Under the pieces are notes generated by a model. It was not told the origin of the DNA. It worked only from the letters and a program-made list of their open reading frames with translations, and did no database searches. From an uncultured Microbulbifer sp. (GTDB lineage Bacteria; Pseudomonadota; Gammaproteobacteria; Pseudomonadales; Cellvibrionaceae), in contig NZ_CANNGQ010000001.1 in NCBI RefSeq assembly GCF_947504145.1, positions 1 to 64,000 of the forward strand: 64,000 bases of DNA. Direction: 5' to 3'. Below are positions 35,762 to 46,326 of this stretch, piece after piece. The translations under genes and the position numbers were made by a program. Position 1 is the stretch's first letter, and each line of letters starts with the position of its first letter.

Positions 35762-36311
35762 AGCGGCTTTCCACATCGGACAGAATTTCAACGTTATCTT
35801 GTTTCAGATCGGCGCGCAGGCCCGTGCCGGTGGTGTGGTTGGGGCCGTCGGTAATGGTAACAACTTTGTCTGTTTCGGCGAATTCTTCCCGCGGCCTGAT
35901 TTCGATTCTGGGGGTGCGCAGGGTAATGCCGGGTTCCGGCAACTCCTTGATAGACACATCGCCCTGCAGCACCACCCGTTGCCCGTTGTTGAAGGCTACG
36001 CCGGTGCGGGATTCGGTGCGCCAGTGGGAGTCTTCTCCCTGATAGAACATCATGCGCGGCTCGGTAAGGTCGGCGCGGTCGCGGCGAGCGAACTGGAAAA
36101 AGGTCACGCGCTCGGCATCCACTTTGTAGGCAAGGGTGCCCTCGATATTGTAGTGGCGCGTGCGGGCGCCCCGGATGATCAGGTCCGCGGCCTTGTTGTG
36201 TTCCTGTTGGGTGGGGCGCTTCCCCATCAGCTGCTCCGGTGGGCTCTCGGTAAACCAGAGTCCCAGGGAAATCAGCATGACCACAATCACCAGTGGTAGC
36301 CAGCTGCGCAT
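35748..36311 (-). CDS. lptC: LPS export protein LptC
   Basis: A 187-residue protein with an N-terminal anchor helix (WLPLVIVVMLISLGLWF) and an LptC jellyroll, including GARTRHYNIEGTLAYKVDAERV. It connects the LptBFG complex to LptA. It lies between kdsC and lptA and is translationally coupled to lptA by overlap. Confidence 0.94.
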   Translation of the reverse strand: MRSWLPLVIVVMLISLGLWFTESPPEQLMGKRPTQQEHNKAADLIIRGARTRHYNIEGTLAYKVDAERVTFFQFARRDRADLTEPRMMFYQGEDSHWRTESRTGVAFNNGQRVVLQGDVSIKELPEPGITLRTPRIEIRPREEFAETDKVVTITDGPNHTTGTGLRADLKQDNVEILSDVESRYELR

Positions 36312-36392
36312 TCGTTGTGTCTATCCTTTTGCCTTTGAGTCGGGCCGGGCTGTGAGTTCGCTATCGTTTAGTTGCCGTTGCCAGCGCTTGGT

Positions 36393-36953
36393 TCAGTTGG
36401 ATGTTGCCAGATAGGGTGCCAGTGCCGCTTCAAATGTGCCCTGGGCCTGCATGATGCGGTCGCACACTTCGCGCACAGCGCCGCGGCCGCCACTGCGCTC
36501 GGTGGTGAACAGCGCGCGCTCGGCAACCGGCGGCGCAGCATTGGGAACCGCGATTGGGCAGCCGACGCGGGTCATCAGTTGTAGATCCGGGTAGTCGTCG
36601 CCCATATAGGCGATGTTTTCCATATCGTAAGGCTCGTTCGCGAACAGCTCCTTGAATGCGATGTACTTGTCTTCGCGCCCCTGGATCAGCCGGGTGATCC
36701 CCAGGTCGCTGGCTCGCTTTTCAACCAGCGCGCTGCGCCGCCCGGTAATGATGGCGACCGCCACGCCGGATTGCTGGAGCATTTTGATGCCGTGGCCATC
36801 CAAGGTGTGAAACGTTTTCAGCTCATTGCCGTGATTGTCGAAGTACAGTCGGCCATCGGTGAGTACACCGTCGACATCAAGGATCAGGTGACGCACTCGG
36901 CTCAGTTTGTCGTCGATATTCCGGGCATTGTTGGCGGCGTTCACTTGGCTCAA
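36393..36953 (-). CDS. kdsC: KDO 8-phosphate phosphatase
   Basis: A 186-residue HAD phosphatase. Motif I is LDVDGVLTDGRLYFD, with nucleophile and general acid in DVDG. Motif II is in AIITGRRSALVEKRA, and motif III/IV in AYMGDDYPDLQLM. It removes phosphate from KDO 8-P, a step of LPS core synthesis. The start codon is TTG, preceded by GGAAG. It follows kdsD by 27 bases. Confidence 0.95.
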   Translation of the reverse strand: MSQVNAANNARNIDDKLSRVRHLILDVDGVLTDGRLYFDNHGNELKTFHTLDGHGIKMLQQSGVAVAIITGRRSALVEKRASDLGITRLIQGREDKYIAFKELFANEPYDMENIAYMGDDYPDLQLMTRVGCPIAVPNAAPPVAERALFTTERSGGRGAVREVCDRIMQAQGTFEAALAPYLATSN

Positions 36954-36980
36954 GGGTAGCTTCCTTCGTAATTCAGTGTG

Positions 36981-37952
36981 TCAGATTACACCAGCGCGCA
37001 GTATATCGTGCATATGCAGCAGGCCGATGGGGTGGTGTGCGGGATCCTCAACCACCAGTGCGGTAATCTTGTTGTCTTCCATAATACGCAGTGCTTCAGC
37101 CGCCAGGGTCTGGGCACTTACGGTTTTTGGTCGGCGGCTCATGACCTGGGCCATGGTGGCGCTGTCCAGCTCAAACTGCTGGTCGATGACCCGGCGCAGG
37201 TCGCCGTCGGTGAATACCCCAAGCAACTGGCCCTGGCCGTCGACCACTGTAGTCATACCGAAGCCTTTACTGGTCATTTCCAGTAGGGCTGTGGCGAGTG
37301 GCGTTTCCGGTGTCACTTGCGGAAGCTCGTCACCGGCGTGCATTACATCTTCTACTTTCAGCAGTAATTGGCGCCCAAGGGCGCCGCCCGGGTGGGAAAA
37401 GGCAAAATCCTCTGCGGTGAACCCGCGTGCCTCCAGTAGCGCCACTGCCAGGGCGTCGCCCATCACCAGGGTGACCGTGGTGGAGGAGGTGGGGGCCAGG
37501 TTCAGCGGGCAGGCCTCGGTGTCCACCGCGATATCTAGATTCACATCCGCGGACTGGGACAGGGGAGAGTCCGGCTTGCCGGTCATGCTGATCATAGGAA
37601 TGCCCAGGCGCTTGAGTAGCGGCAGAAGGGTGAGCACTTCGGCAGAGGAGCCGGAGTTGGAGATCGCAATCACCAGATCCTGGCGCGTGATCATTCCCAG
37701 ATCCCCGTGGCTGGCTTCCCCCGGGTGTACAAAAAAGCTCGGCGTGCCAGTGCTGGCCAGGGTGGCCGCAATCTTGCGGCCGATATGGCCGGATTTTCCC
37801 ATCCCGGAGACGATCACGCGGCCTTTGCAGGCCATGATCAATTCGCAGGCCTTTTGGAAGTCGTCGCCAATGCGGGATTCCAGAGCGGCTACGGCCGCCG
37901 TTTCCATGGCAATGGTGCGGCGTCCGGCCTGTATGATCAGATCTGTACCCAT
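36981..37952 (-). CDS. kdsD: D-arabinose 5-phosphate isomerase
   Basis: A 323-residue protein. The SIS domain (residues about 35-180, with VIVSGMGKSGHIGRK and FVHPGEASHGDLGM) is followed by two CBS domains, HAGDELPQV onward and the C-terminal pair. It converts ribulose 5-P to arabinose 5-P for KDO synthesis. It heads the kds-lpt-rpoN block. Confidence 0.96.
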   Translation of the reverse strand: MGTDLIIQAGRRTIAMETAAVAALESRIGDDFQKACELIMACKGRVIVSGMGKSGHIGRKIAATLASTGTPSFFVHPGEASHGDLGMITRQDLVIAISNSGSSAEVLTLLPLLKRLGIPMISMTGKPDSPLSQSADVNLDIAVDTEACPLNLAPTSSTTVTLVMGDALAVALLEARGFTAEDFAFSHPGGALGRQLLLKVEDVMHAGDELPQVTPETPLATALLEMTSKGFGMTTVVDGQGQLLGVFTDGDLRRVIDQQFELDSATMAQVMSRRPKTVSAQTLAAEALRIMEDNKITALVVEDPAHHPIGLLHMHDILRAGVI

Positions 37953-38441
37953 GATGTCTCTCGCTAGATGATCCTGGGCGGCGCAGCCTTGCAGGGTGAG
38001 TGCAGGTAAGCCGCTGGCCGCGGTAATTCAGTGTATTTTAGATAAGCTTGGCTGACTGGCATTGTCACAATGGCTGCAGGGGCGCGATAGCGAGTGCGAC
38101 CGGGTGTGGCGAAAAGTGGTTTGGCCACATTGCCGCGAGCCACTGCCCCAGCGCTGACGTGCTAACCTTTTAGTGTTGGTTAGTGCCGCTGTGGGTGGGG
38201 GCGCCTGTTGATGGCGCGAAACCCGTACACCCAAAACCCGTACGATCAGGGCACAGCGAAAGTGATCCAGTGCCGCTTGTCCAAAGCGCGGCCATGGTAT
38301 AGTTTGCCGCCGCTATTGTCAGCTACCGAGACAGGCTGAGGGTTAAGGCCCGCAGTCCTCCAGCGAAAATTTTCGGGATCGCCACGACACTTTTTGGTGT
38401 TGTGTGTATCCAAGGGACGAATTGCCAATGGGAGAAATTCT
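37953..38441. other. Intergenic region between kdsD and mlaC; mlaFED absent
   Basis: About 490 bases with no open frame resembling a transporter gene. It holds the promoters of both flanking genes. A possible -10 TATAGT lies at 38297. In pseudomonads this position is filled by mlaF, mlaE and mlaD. No fragment of them is visible here. Confidence 0.6.
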
Positions 38442-39095
38442 GTGAGCCCACTCACCATCCTGACCCGTACCGCCAGCAACCGGATCGCCAGCAAGGCCCG
38501 GGTTTTGGTTTCCGTTTTTGTACTGTGCTGCCTGTCACCTTTTGCGGTGGCAGCACAAAATCCATATACCTTGATCGAGGGTGTTTCAAGTGACCTGCTC
38601 GGTGTTATTCGCAGTGAGGGGCAGCACGTAAATTCAAATCCTCAGCGCTATTATTCGGCGATCGATCGCGTGTTGGCGCCGGTTGTGGACTTCGACTTTA
38701 TTGCTCGCGGCGTCATGGGCAGTCACGCCAAAAGCGCCACCGCAGCGCAGCGCGCCAAGTTTGCCAGCACCTTCCGTCGCGACCTGGTAGCAACCTTTGC
38801 CCGCGGTGTGGCTACATTCGGCAACATGGATGTGAAGGTGGTGAACCCCGGTTCTGCACCCAGCGGCAATCGCGTCAATGTTCTGCAGGAAGTTCGCAGT
38901 AAAGAGGGGGTGACCAAAGTTTCATACACCCTGGTGCGCAATCGCAGTGGTCAGTGGAAGCTGATCAATGTGATTCTGAATGGCGTCAACCTGGGCAAGA
39001 CATTCCGCGGACAGTTTTCTCAGGCGATGCAGGCTAATGGCGGTGACATAGATAAAGTGATTGCCAGCTGGTCTGCGGCCGACAAAGTCGGCTGA
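38442..39095 (+). CDS. mlaC: MlaC-like phospholipid-binding protein
   Basis: A 217-residue periplasmic protein with a Sec signal peptide (VLCCLSPFAVAAQ). It is the MlaC/Ttg2D type, with NPQRYYSAIDRVLAPVVDFDFIARGVMG and RSGQWKLINVILNGVNLGKTFR. MlaC shuttles phospholipids between the outer-membrane MlaA complex and the MlaFEDB ABC transporter. GTG at 38442 is preferred, since GGGAGA precedes it and a signal peptide follows. The usual mlaFED and mlaB neighbours are missing, so its partner genes must lie elsewhere or be lost. Confidence 0.88.
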   Translation: MSPLTILTRTASNRIASKARVLVSVFVLCCLSPFAVAAQNPYTLIEGVSSDLLGVIRSEGQHVNSNPQRYYSAIDRVLAPVVDFDFIARGVMGSHAKSATAAQRAKFASTFRRDLVATFARGVATFGNMDVKVVNPGSAPSGNRVNVLQEVRSKEGVTKVSYTLVRNRSGQWKLINVILNGVNLGKTFRGQFSQAMQANGGDIDKVIASWSAADKVG

Positions 39096-39194
39096 TTCAG
39101 CTTATGCAGGAATTTGGCACGGCCGCGCAGCGGCTGCGCCAGCTTCTGTATTCCAGTACACTGCGCGCTTTTAACACAACTGTAAATCCCACCT

Positions 39195-39428
39195 ATGCAA
39201 CCAGATCAGATCAAAACCCTGATAGAAGGGCAAATCCCCGGCAGCCAGGTCGAAGTGGCGTTTGAAGGAAGTCACCTGAAACTCACCGTTGTCAGCGACG
39301 CATTCAGCGGCCTCAGCACGCTGAAAAAACAGCAGCTTGTGTATGGCGCGCTGTCTGACAAGATTGCCGATGGCACCCTGCACGCGGTGCAGATGAAAAC
39401 CCTGACACCCGAAGAGGCCAGCCAGTAA
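39195..39428 (+). CDS. ibaG: BolA-family protein IbaG
   Basis: A 77-residue BolA/IbaG protein (MQPDQIKTLIEGQIPGSQVEV, then LVYGALSDKIADGTLHAVQMK). Such proteins work with monothiol glutaredoxins in iron-sulfur and acid-stress functions. The position directly before murA is the conserved one. Confidence 0.94.
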   Translation: MQPDQIKTLIEGQIPGSQVEVAFEGSHLKLTVVSDAFSGLSTLKKQQLVYGALSDKIADGTLHAVQMKTLTPEEASQ

Positions 39429-40730
<1,302 letters not shown>

Positions 40731-40874
40731 CCCTGCACCAGCCTGCGGTATCGCGGGCTTGTCCCGAGGCTCCCTAGATGTTTCCCATCTAGATTTATTC
40801 TAGTTTTGTATTGGCGTCATATTCCGTGAGCCGATAAGCTTCGGGGTATCAAGGAAAGCAACCTCCATCTTCAG

Positions 40875-40896
40875 GCCCGGCGTTTGCCGGGCTTTT
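40875..40896 (+). terminator. Hairpin with T tract just upstream of hisG
   Basis: GCCCGGC, GTTT loop and GCCGGGC followed by TTTT. It ends 18 bases before the hisG start codon. It could be the murA terminator or a leader element that controls hisG. Confidence 0.7.
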
Positions 40897-40914
40897 CAGA
40901 TAATCATAATTGTT

Positions 40915-41553
40915 ATGCAGATCACTATTGCCCTGACCAAGGGGCGTATTCTCAAGGAAACGCTGCCGCTGCTGGCTGCCGCCGGCCTCGAGCCGCTGGA
41001 AGATATCGCCAAGAGCCGCAAGCTGATATTCCCCACCAATCAGGAAAATGTCCGCCTGCTGATTTTGCGGGGTTCCGATGTGCCTACCTATGTACAGCAC
41101 GGCGCTGCGGATATGGGGGTTGCCGGTAAGGATAATCTGCTCGAGCACGACGACAGCAACATCTACGAGCCTCTGGATCTGGGTATCGCCCGTTGTCGGC
41201 TGATGACCGCAGGTATCAAAGGTGCTCCGCTTCCCAGTGGTCGGATCAAGGTTGCCACCAAATTTGTGCAGTCGGCGAAGCGCTATTACGCGGCCCAGGG
41301 TCGCCAGACCGATATCATCAAGCTCTACGGCGCCATGGAGCTGGCCCCCTTGATGGACCTGGCTGATGAGATTGTGGATATCGTGGATACCGGTAATACC
41401 CTCAAGGCCAACGGCCTGGAGGCGCGGGATCAGATCGCCGATATCAGCAGCCGCCTGATCGTCAACAAGGCTTCCATGAAAATGAAGTACAGCGCGATCA
41501 ATGCACTGATCGAGCAGCTGGCGCAGGCGGTAAGTGCGAAGAATGTAGGCTGA
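40915..41553 (+). CDS. hisG: ATP phosphoribosyltransferase, short form
   Basis: A 212-residue short HisG, which needs HisZ as a regulatory partner (not in the window). It makes the first step of histidine synthesis from ATP and [24 protein letters not shown] and the [14 protein letters not shown] loop identify it. The upstream bases before ATG (AATCATAATTGTT) show no ribosome binding site. The N-terminus still matches the family start, so the start is right. hisD follows at 56 bases. Confidence 0.95.
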   Translation: MQITIALTKGRILKETLPLLAAAGLEPLEDIAKSRKLIFPTNQENVRLLILRGSDVPTYVQHGAADMGVAGKDNLLEHDDSNIYEPLDLGIARCRLMTAGIKGAPLPSGRIKVATKFVQSAKRYYAAQGRQTDIIKLYGAMELAPLMDLADEIVDIVDTGNTLKANGLEARDQIADISSRLIVNKASMKMKYSAINALIEQLAQAVSAKNVG

Positions 41554-41609
41554 CCCACCTGTTCTCCTGCGCTTACCTAGTCATTACGAATACCCATTGA
41601 TCAAAGATT

Positions 41610-42923
41610 ATGAGTGAGTTTTCCATTCGCCGGCTGGACGCCGGGAGCCCAGAGTTTTCTGCTGACCTGGATCGCCTGTTGGCTTGGGAGTCGGTGGCCG
41701 ACCAGAAAGTGGAAGGGGCCGTCGCCGATATACTTCAGCAGGTAAGAAGTCGGGGCGATGCTGCTGTCATCGAGTTCACCAATCGCTTTGATCGTCGCAA
41801 TCTCGAAAGTGCTGCTGAGTTCTGCCTCGCTGCCGATGCGTTGCAGGCTGCGCTGGATCGGATTCCCGCGAACAGTCGCGATGCGCTTCAGGCGGCCGCT
41901 GACCGGGTGCGGGCGTATCACGACCACCAGCTCCAGTCTTCCTGGCAGTATCAGGAGGCGGACGGCACCATTCTCGGTCAGCAGATCACCCCGATGGAGC
42001 GTGTTGGTATCTATGTGCCGGGAGGGAAGGCCAGCTATCCATCGTCGGTTCTGATGAACGCAATTCCCGCGAAAGTGGCGGGGGTGGATGAAATCCAGAT
42101 GGTGGTGCCGGCGCCGGATGGCCAGCTCAATGACCTGGTGCTCGCCGCGGCGGCGATTGCTGGCGTCGATAAAGTGTTCACTATCGGCGGCGCCCAGGCG
42201 GTGGCTGCGCTCGCCTATGGGACGGATTCCATTGCCCGCGTCGACAAAATTGTTGGCCCGGGTAATATTTTTGTAGCCTCCGCCAAGCGCGCGGTATTCG
42301 GCCAGGTGGCCATCGACATGATTGCCGGTCCGTCGGAAATTCTGGTGATCTGCGATGGCAAAACGGATCCCGACTGGATCGCCATGGACTTGCTGTCGCA
42401 GGCGGAGCACGATGAGCAGGCGCAGTCGATCCTGTTGTGCCCCGATGCGGAATTTCTGGATGCAGTGGAGGCGTCTCTCGAAAAATTGCTTAAAGAACTT
42501 CCGCGGGCGTCGATCGCCAGCCGTTCTATCGCCGATCGCGGTGCGTTGATTCTGGTGCGTGATATCCAGCAGGCGATCGACGTATCCAATCGCATCGCAC
42601 CGGAGCACCTTGAGGTCTCCGTGGATCAGCCGGAGCAATATTTGCCCCGAATCCGCCACGCCGGAGCCATTTTCCTCGGGCGCTATACCGCCGAAGCACT
42701 GGGTGATTACTGTGCCGGCCCCAATCATGTGCTGCCCACCAGTGGTACCGCACGTTTTTCATCGCCGCTGGGGGTTTACGATTTCCAGAAGCGCAGTTCG
42801 ATCATCTACTGCTCTGAGCAGGGGGCCGATCAGCTTGGCCGGGTGGCCTCGACGCTGGCGCAGGGAGAAGGGCTGGACGCCCACGCCCGCTCTGCGGAGT
42901 ACCGGGTGAAAAGTACCGGGTGA
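41610..42923 (+). CDS. hisD: Histidinol dehydrogenase
   Basis: A 437-residue zinc enzyme, the last two steps of histidine synthesis. The family core is visible as [22 protein letters not shown] text, the [16 protein letters not shown] segment, [12 protein letters not shown] and the C-terminal [23 protein letters not shown]. The last residues and the stop codon lie inside a 14-base tandem repeat, so the terminal [10 protein letters not shown] may be extended by repeat slippage. This probably has little effect on the enzyme. Confidence 0.97.
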   Translation: MSEFSIRRLDAGSPEFSADLDRLLAWESVADQKVEGAVADILQQVRSRGDAAVIEFTNRFDRRNLESAAEFCLAADALQAALDRIPANSRDALQAAADRVRAYHDHQLQSSWQYQEADGTILGQQITPMERVGIYVPGGKASYPSSVLMNAIPAKVAGVDEIQMVVPAPDGQLNDLVLAAAAIAGVDKVFTIGGAQAVAALAYGTDSIARVDKIVGPGNIFVASAKRAVFGQVAIDMIAGPSEILVICDGKTDPDWIAMDLLSQAEHDEQAQSILLCPDAEFLDAVEASLEKLLKELPRASIASRSIADRGALILVRDIQQAIDVSNRIAPEHLEVSVDQPEQYLPRIRHAGAIFLGRYTAEALGDYCAGPNHVLPTSGTARFSSPLGVYDFQKRSSIIYCSEQGADQLGRVASTLAQGEGLDAHARSAEYRVKSTG

Positions 42924-42955
42924 AAAGTACCGGGTGAAAAGCATCGAGTGAAAAA
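42900..42955 (+). repeat. Tandem 14-base repeat at the end of hisD
   Basis: TACCGGGTGAAAAG is repeated three times exactly (42900-42941) and a fourth time with changes (42942-42955). It spans the hisD stop codon, and since 14 is not a multiple of 3 each unit shifts the frame. Confidence 0.9.
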
Positions 42956-42993
42956 CTCCGAATAGCCCTGGGTTTTGGCGGAGGCTTGCCCCG

Positions 42994-44136
42994 TCAGCCT
43001 TCGTTTTCCGGCTGTGGTTTTTCCGAAACTGTCGCCTGTGTGGTCAGGGTTTCGCCGTTGCGAACATAGGTGATTGTCACCACTTCTCCAGGGCGCAGCA
43101 TCGCCATGGCGGCATTGCCGTGTTTGCCGTCGTTGATCGGGTCGGTGTTGATGTGGGTGATCACATCGCCCGGTTTCAATCCCGCCTGATGGGCCGGCCC
43201 CTGATTGTAAATAGCAGTGACAATGACCCCGTTGGTGGATGCCAGGTTGAATGAGCGGGCCAGCAGCGGGTTAAGGTTCTGCGCTTCGATACCCAGCCAG
43301 CCGGGCACAACCCGCCCGAATTCAAGAATGTCCTGCATGATTTTGAGTGCGATATTGGCCGGGATGGCAAAACTGATCCCGCCGCTGGAGCCGCTCTGGT
43401 TCAGTATCGAGGTGTTGATACCGAGCAGCTTGCCGTGTGCGTCTACCAGCGCTCCGCCGGAATTGCCCGGATTGACCGCCGCATCGGTCTGCAGGAAGTT
43501 CTGCAGATAGCTGCCGGTGCCGGTATTGGCCAGATCGCGCCCGGTCGCACTGATGATGCCCTGGGTTACTGTCTGGCCAACGCCGAACGGGTTGCCGATG
43601 GCCAGCACCACATCGCCCACTTGGGCCTTGTCCGGATCGCCCACCTCAATAGTTGTGAGGGACGGGAGGTCTACTTTCAGTACCGCCAGATCAAAGTCCG
43701 CATCGGAGCCCACCATCTGCGCCTGCGCCTCGCGCCCGTCGGACAGGACAACGGCGATCTCTTCGGCTTCGGAGATGACGTGGTAGTTGGTGAGGATGTA
43801 CCCGCTCGGATCCACAATGACGCCGGATCCCAGATTTGACTGCATGCGTTCCTGCTGAGGCAGGTTCATATTGTCCAGCAGGCGGCGGTACAGGGGGTGG
43901 TTGTATAGCGGGTGTCTGCGAGTGGAGACCATCTTGCGGGTAAAGATGTTGACCACGGCCGGGCCGGCAAGGTTTACCGCGCTGGCATAGGACACTGGAC
44001 CCTGGAAGCTCGCTGGCGACGGTGCCTTATCATTCTGCCCTCGCATGTGGGGGAACAGCAGTAGCAGTGCCGCAGCGACGGCGAGGCCGATAAGAGCCGG
44101 GATGGCCCAGTCTTGCAGAAAACGTTGTAATGACAC
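42994..44136 (-). CDS. algW: DegS/AlgW-type periplasmic serine protease
   Basis: A 380-residue protease with an N-terminal anchor (residues 11-28) and a trypsin-like domain. The triad is H119 (ILTNYHVI), D149 (DADFDLAVL) and S226 (NPGNSGGA). One PDZ domain follows from about residue 275. It cuts the anti-sigma factor of the RpoE pathway when misfolded porin tails bind the PDZ. A single PDZ and the membrane anchor favour DegS/AlgW over DegP. GTG start with AGGAG upstream. Location next to hisD is as in pseudomonads. Confidence 0.94.
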   Translation of the reverse strand: MSLQRFLQDWAIPALIGLAVAAALLLLFPHMRGQNDKAPSPASFQGPVSYASAVNLAGPAVVNIFTRKMVSTRRHPLYNHPLYRRLLDNMNLPQQERMQSNLGSGVIVDPSGYILTNYHVISEAEEIAVVLSDGREAQAQMVGSDADFDLAVLKVDLPSLTTIEVGDPDKAQVGDVVLAIGNPFGVGQTVTQGIISATGRDLANTGTGSYLQNFLQTDAAVNPGNSGGALVDAHGKLLGINTSILNQSGSSGGISFAIPANIALKIMQDILEFGRVVPGWLGIEAQNLNPLLARSFNLASTNGVIVTAIYNQGPAHQAGLKPGDVITHINTDPINDGKHGNAAMAMLRPGEVVTITYVRNGETLTTQATVSEKPQPENEG

Positions 44137-44221
44137 CGAGAGCTCCTTGATTTGAAGCCATTATACGTCTTTGAGTTCTTGTGTCCTCACCAAGCGATCT
44201 AAGCCTTATGAGCGGTCCCGC

Positions 44222-44249
44222 TTGGTGCCGGTGCCGGAATCCGTATAAT
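44222..44249 (+). promoter_or_regulatory. Sigma-70-type promoter of the sulfurylase gene
   Basis: TTGGTG (44222-44227), a 16-base spacer and TATAAT (44244-44249). The -10 ends 51 bases before the ATG. Confidence 0.6.
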
Positions 44250-44300
44250 GTGGCGCTCAAAATTTTACTTTGAAGTCCTCACCAATCTCAGGAGTGTCTA

Positions 44301-45491
44301 ATGTCCCTGGTTCGTCCACACGGCAGTGTCGAGCTGCAGCCCCGATTCGTTTACGACAGTGAGCGCCATCATCAGTTGATGCACGAGGCGGAGTCCCTGC
44401 CATCTATCGTGGTCAGCTCCGCCGCCGCTGCCAATGCGGTCATGCTGGGAGCCGGTTACTTCAACCCGCTGCACGGCTATATGAACCTGGCAGACACCCT
44501 GAGTGTTGCTGAATCCCTGCGTACCGCGGATGGTCTGTTCTGGCCGGTGCCGGTAGTGAACATGGTAGAGGATACTTCCCCGATTGCAGGTGCCAAGCGC
44601 ATTGCGCTGCGTGACCCCAACGTTGAGGGCAATCCAGTTCTGGCGATCATGGATGTAGAAGCCATCGAAACTGTATCCGATGAGCAGATCAACACCATCG
44701 CCGAGCATGTGTTCGGTACCCTGGATGACAAGCACCCGGGTGTGGCTACGTTCAAGAGCGCGGGCCGTCAGCTGATTTCTGGCTCCATCGAGGTGTTGAA
44801 CTTCAGCTACTTCCAGGCGGACTTCCCGGATACCTTCCGTACCGCAGTGGAAATTCGAAACGAGTTTGTCGAGCACGGCTGGAGCAAGGTAGTGGCCTTC
44901 CAGACCCGCAACCCCATGCACCGTGCTCACGAAGAACTGTGCAAAATGGCATTGGAAGGTGTGGATGCCGATGGAGTCTTGATCCACATGCTGCTGGGCA
45001 AGCTGAAGCCGGGCGATATTCCCGCCCACGTGCGCGATGCATCCATCCGTAAAATGGTGGAGGATTACTTCCCTAAAAATACCGTGATGGTGACCGGGTA
45101 CGGCTTCGATATGCTGTATGCAGGTCCGCGCGAAGCGGTGCTGCACGCGGTATTCCGCCAGAACTGCGGTTGTAGCCACCTGATTGTCGGTCGTGATCAC
45201 GCCGGTGTTGGCGACTACTACGGTGCATTTGATGCGCAGACCATCTTCGATGAGAAGGTGCCGGAAGGTGCGTTGGAGATCGAGATCTTTCGTGCAGACC
45301 ACACCGCTTATTCAAAGAAACTGAACAAAGTGGTGATGATGCGTGATGTGCCGGATCACACCAAAGAGGACTTTATCCTGCTGTCTGGTACCAAGGTGCG
45401 CGAGATGCTGGGCAACGGTATTGCGCCGCCTCCAGAGTTCTCCCGCCCGGAAGTGGCGCAGATTCTGATGGACTATTATCAGAGCCTCTGA
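44301..45491 (+). CDS. sat: Sulfate adenylyltransferase (ATP sulfurylase), Sat type
   Basis: A 396-residue single-chain ATP sulfurylase that activates sulfate to APS with ATP. The nucleotide site QTRNPMHRAHE lies at residues 201-211, and GRDHAGVGDYYGAFDAQ near residue 299. The PUA-like N-domain ends around residue 170. It is not the CysDN type usual in gammaproteobacteria. No APS reductase, cysC or aprAB lies next to it, so assimilation versus other use cannot be told. AGGAG precedes ATG. Confidence 0.93.
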   Translation: MSLVRPHGSVELQPRFVYDSERHHQLMHEAESLPSIVVSSAAAANAVMLGAGYFNPLHGYMNLADTLSVAESLRTADGLFWPVPVVNMVEDTSPIAGAKRIALRDPNVEGNPVLAIMDVEAIETVSDEQINTIAEHVFGTLDDKHPGVATFKSAGRQLISGSIEVLNFSYFQADFPDTFRTAVEIRNEFVEHGWSKVVAFQTRNPMHRAHEELCKMALEGVDADGVLIHMLLGKLKPGDIPAHVRDASIRKMVEDYFPKNTVMVTGYGFDMLYAGPREAVLHAVFRQNCGCSHLIVGRDHAGVGDYYGAFDAQTIFDEKVPEGALEIEIFRADHTAYSKKLNKVVMMRDVPDHTKEDFILLSGTKVREMLGNGIAPPPEFSRPEVAQILMDYYQSL

Positions 45492-45535
45492 GGCATAAAG
45501 CCTCTGGGGTGCCAGAGCCTGAGAGGTTCTGGCAG

Positions 45536-45570
45536 ACACAAAAAAGGCGGGATCTTCCCGCCTTTTTTGT
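45536..45570. terminator. Bidirectional terminator between sat and zapG
   Basis: ACAAAAAAGGCGGGA, TCT loop and TCCCGCCTTTTTTGT, a 15-bp perfect stem with T runs on both strands. Confidence 0.93.
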
Positions 45571-45588
45571 GTCTTGGATTCTGGGGAG

Positions 45589-46065
45589 TTAGCGGTTGAC
45601 CACTTCTTCCGGGTTGGGAGCAGTTGCCGGGGAGGGTGCCTGGGCCTCTTTCTCCAGGCCGAATTCTTCGGACAGGGTGCCCTTGGAGCCCGGTTCTTTC
45701 GGCGCCCAGTCTCGCGGGGGCAATACACTCAGGTTTTCGTCGTTGTCACTCAGCTGGCCGCTGCCGGCTTCCAGCATCTGGCGGCCGATATCCTGACTGG
45801 ACAGGCGCATGGCGCTGTTGGCCAGATATTCGTGCACATCCCGGTAGCTCTGGGTGAGGTTGTGAACCAGTTGGGATGTCTGGTCAAAATGTTCGTTCAC
45901 CTGTAGCTGGAAGTCTTCCAGTTTGGTGTTCGCTTCCTTTAGGCGCAGTTCCAGCTCCTGGGTGCGGTCGATGTTCTGTCGGCTGCGGGTAGCGAGGAAG
46001 GCCAGCAGGGCTCCCAGGGACAGGCCGATGACGCCGACCAGAATTAGAATCGAAGTTGAGTGCAC
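45589..46065 (-). CDS. zapG: ZapG (YhcB, DUF1043) cell division protein
   Basis: A 158-residue protein with one N-terminal helix (ILILVGVIGLSLGALLAFLA) and a long coiled coil (RTQELELRLKEANTKLEDFQLQV and following). It ends in a Pro-rich tail. The family links the divisome and cell envelope. GTG start after GAGGAGG. It is divergent from zapE, as in other gammaproteobacteria. Confidence 0.9.
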   Translation of the reverse strand: MHSTSILILVGVIGLSLGALLAFLATRSRQNIDRTQELELRLKEANTKLEDFQLQVNEHFDQTSQLVHNLTQSYRDVHEYLANSAMRLSSQDIGRQMLEAGSGQLSDNDENLSVLPPRDWAPKEPGSKGTLSEEFGLEKEAQAPSPATAPNPEEVVNR

Positions 46066-46326
46066 GTTACATCCTCCTCAAGATAAATAGTGGCACCAGC
46101 CATCCGTGACGGTGACCTTATTATACGCAATTCCACCGGCCGCGCCCTGCTGTGGTTTGTGCCAAGTCGTGACGAATTTGGTAAAGTGCCCGCCACCTGG
46201 CCGATACTCGGCCTTTCTCGCTGGTGCGGAGCTGCCTGCTACCCACCACTTTCCCGGCAATGATGCCTGTTGTCGCATGTTTTTATCGATCGATGTTATC
46301 GATTGCTACTGAGCGGTTTTGAATAG

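Noticed and set aside
41601..42728. 375-codon open frame antisense to hisD
   Set aside because: Shadow of hisD codon bias, low-complexity composition and no motif.
42900..42955. Short CRISPR-like array at the hisD end
   Set aside because: Units are directly adjacent without spacers and only 14 bases long, so it is a simple tandem repeat.
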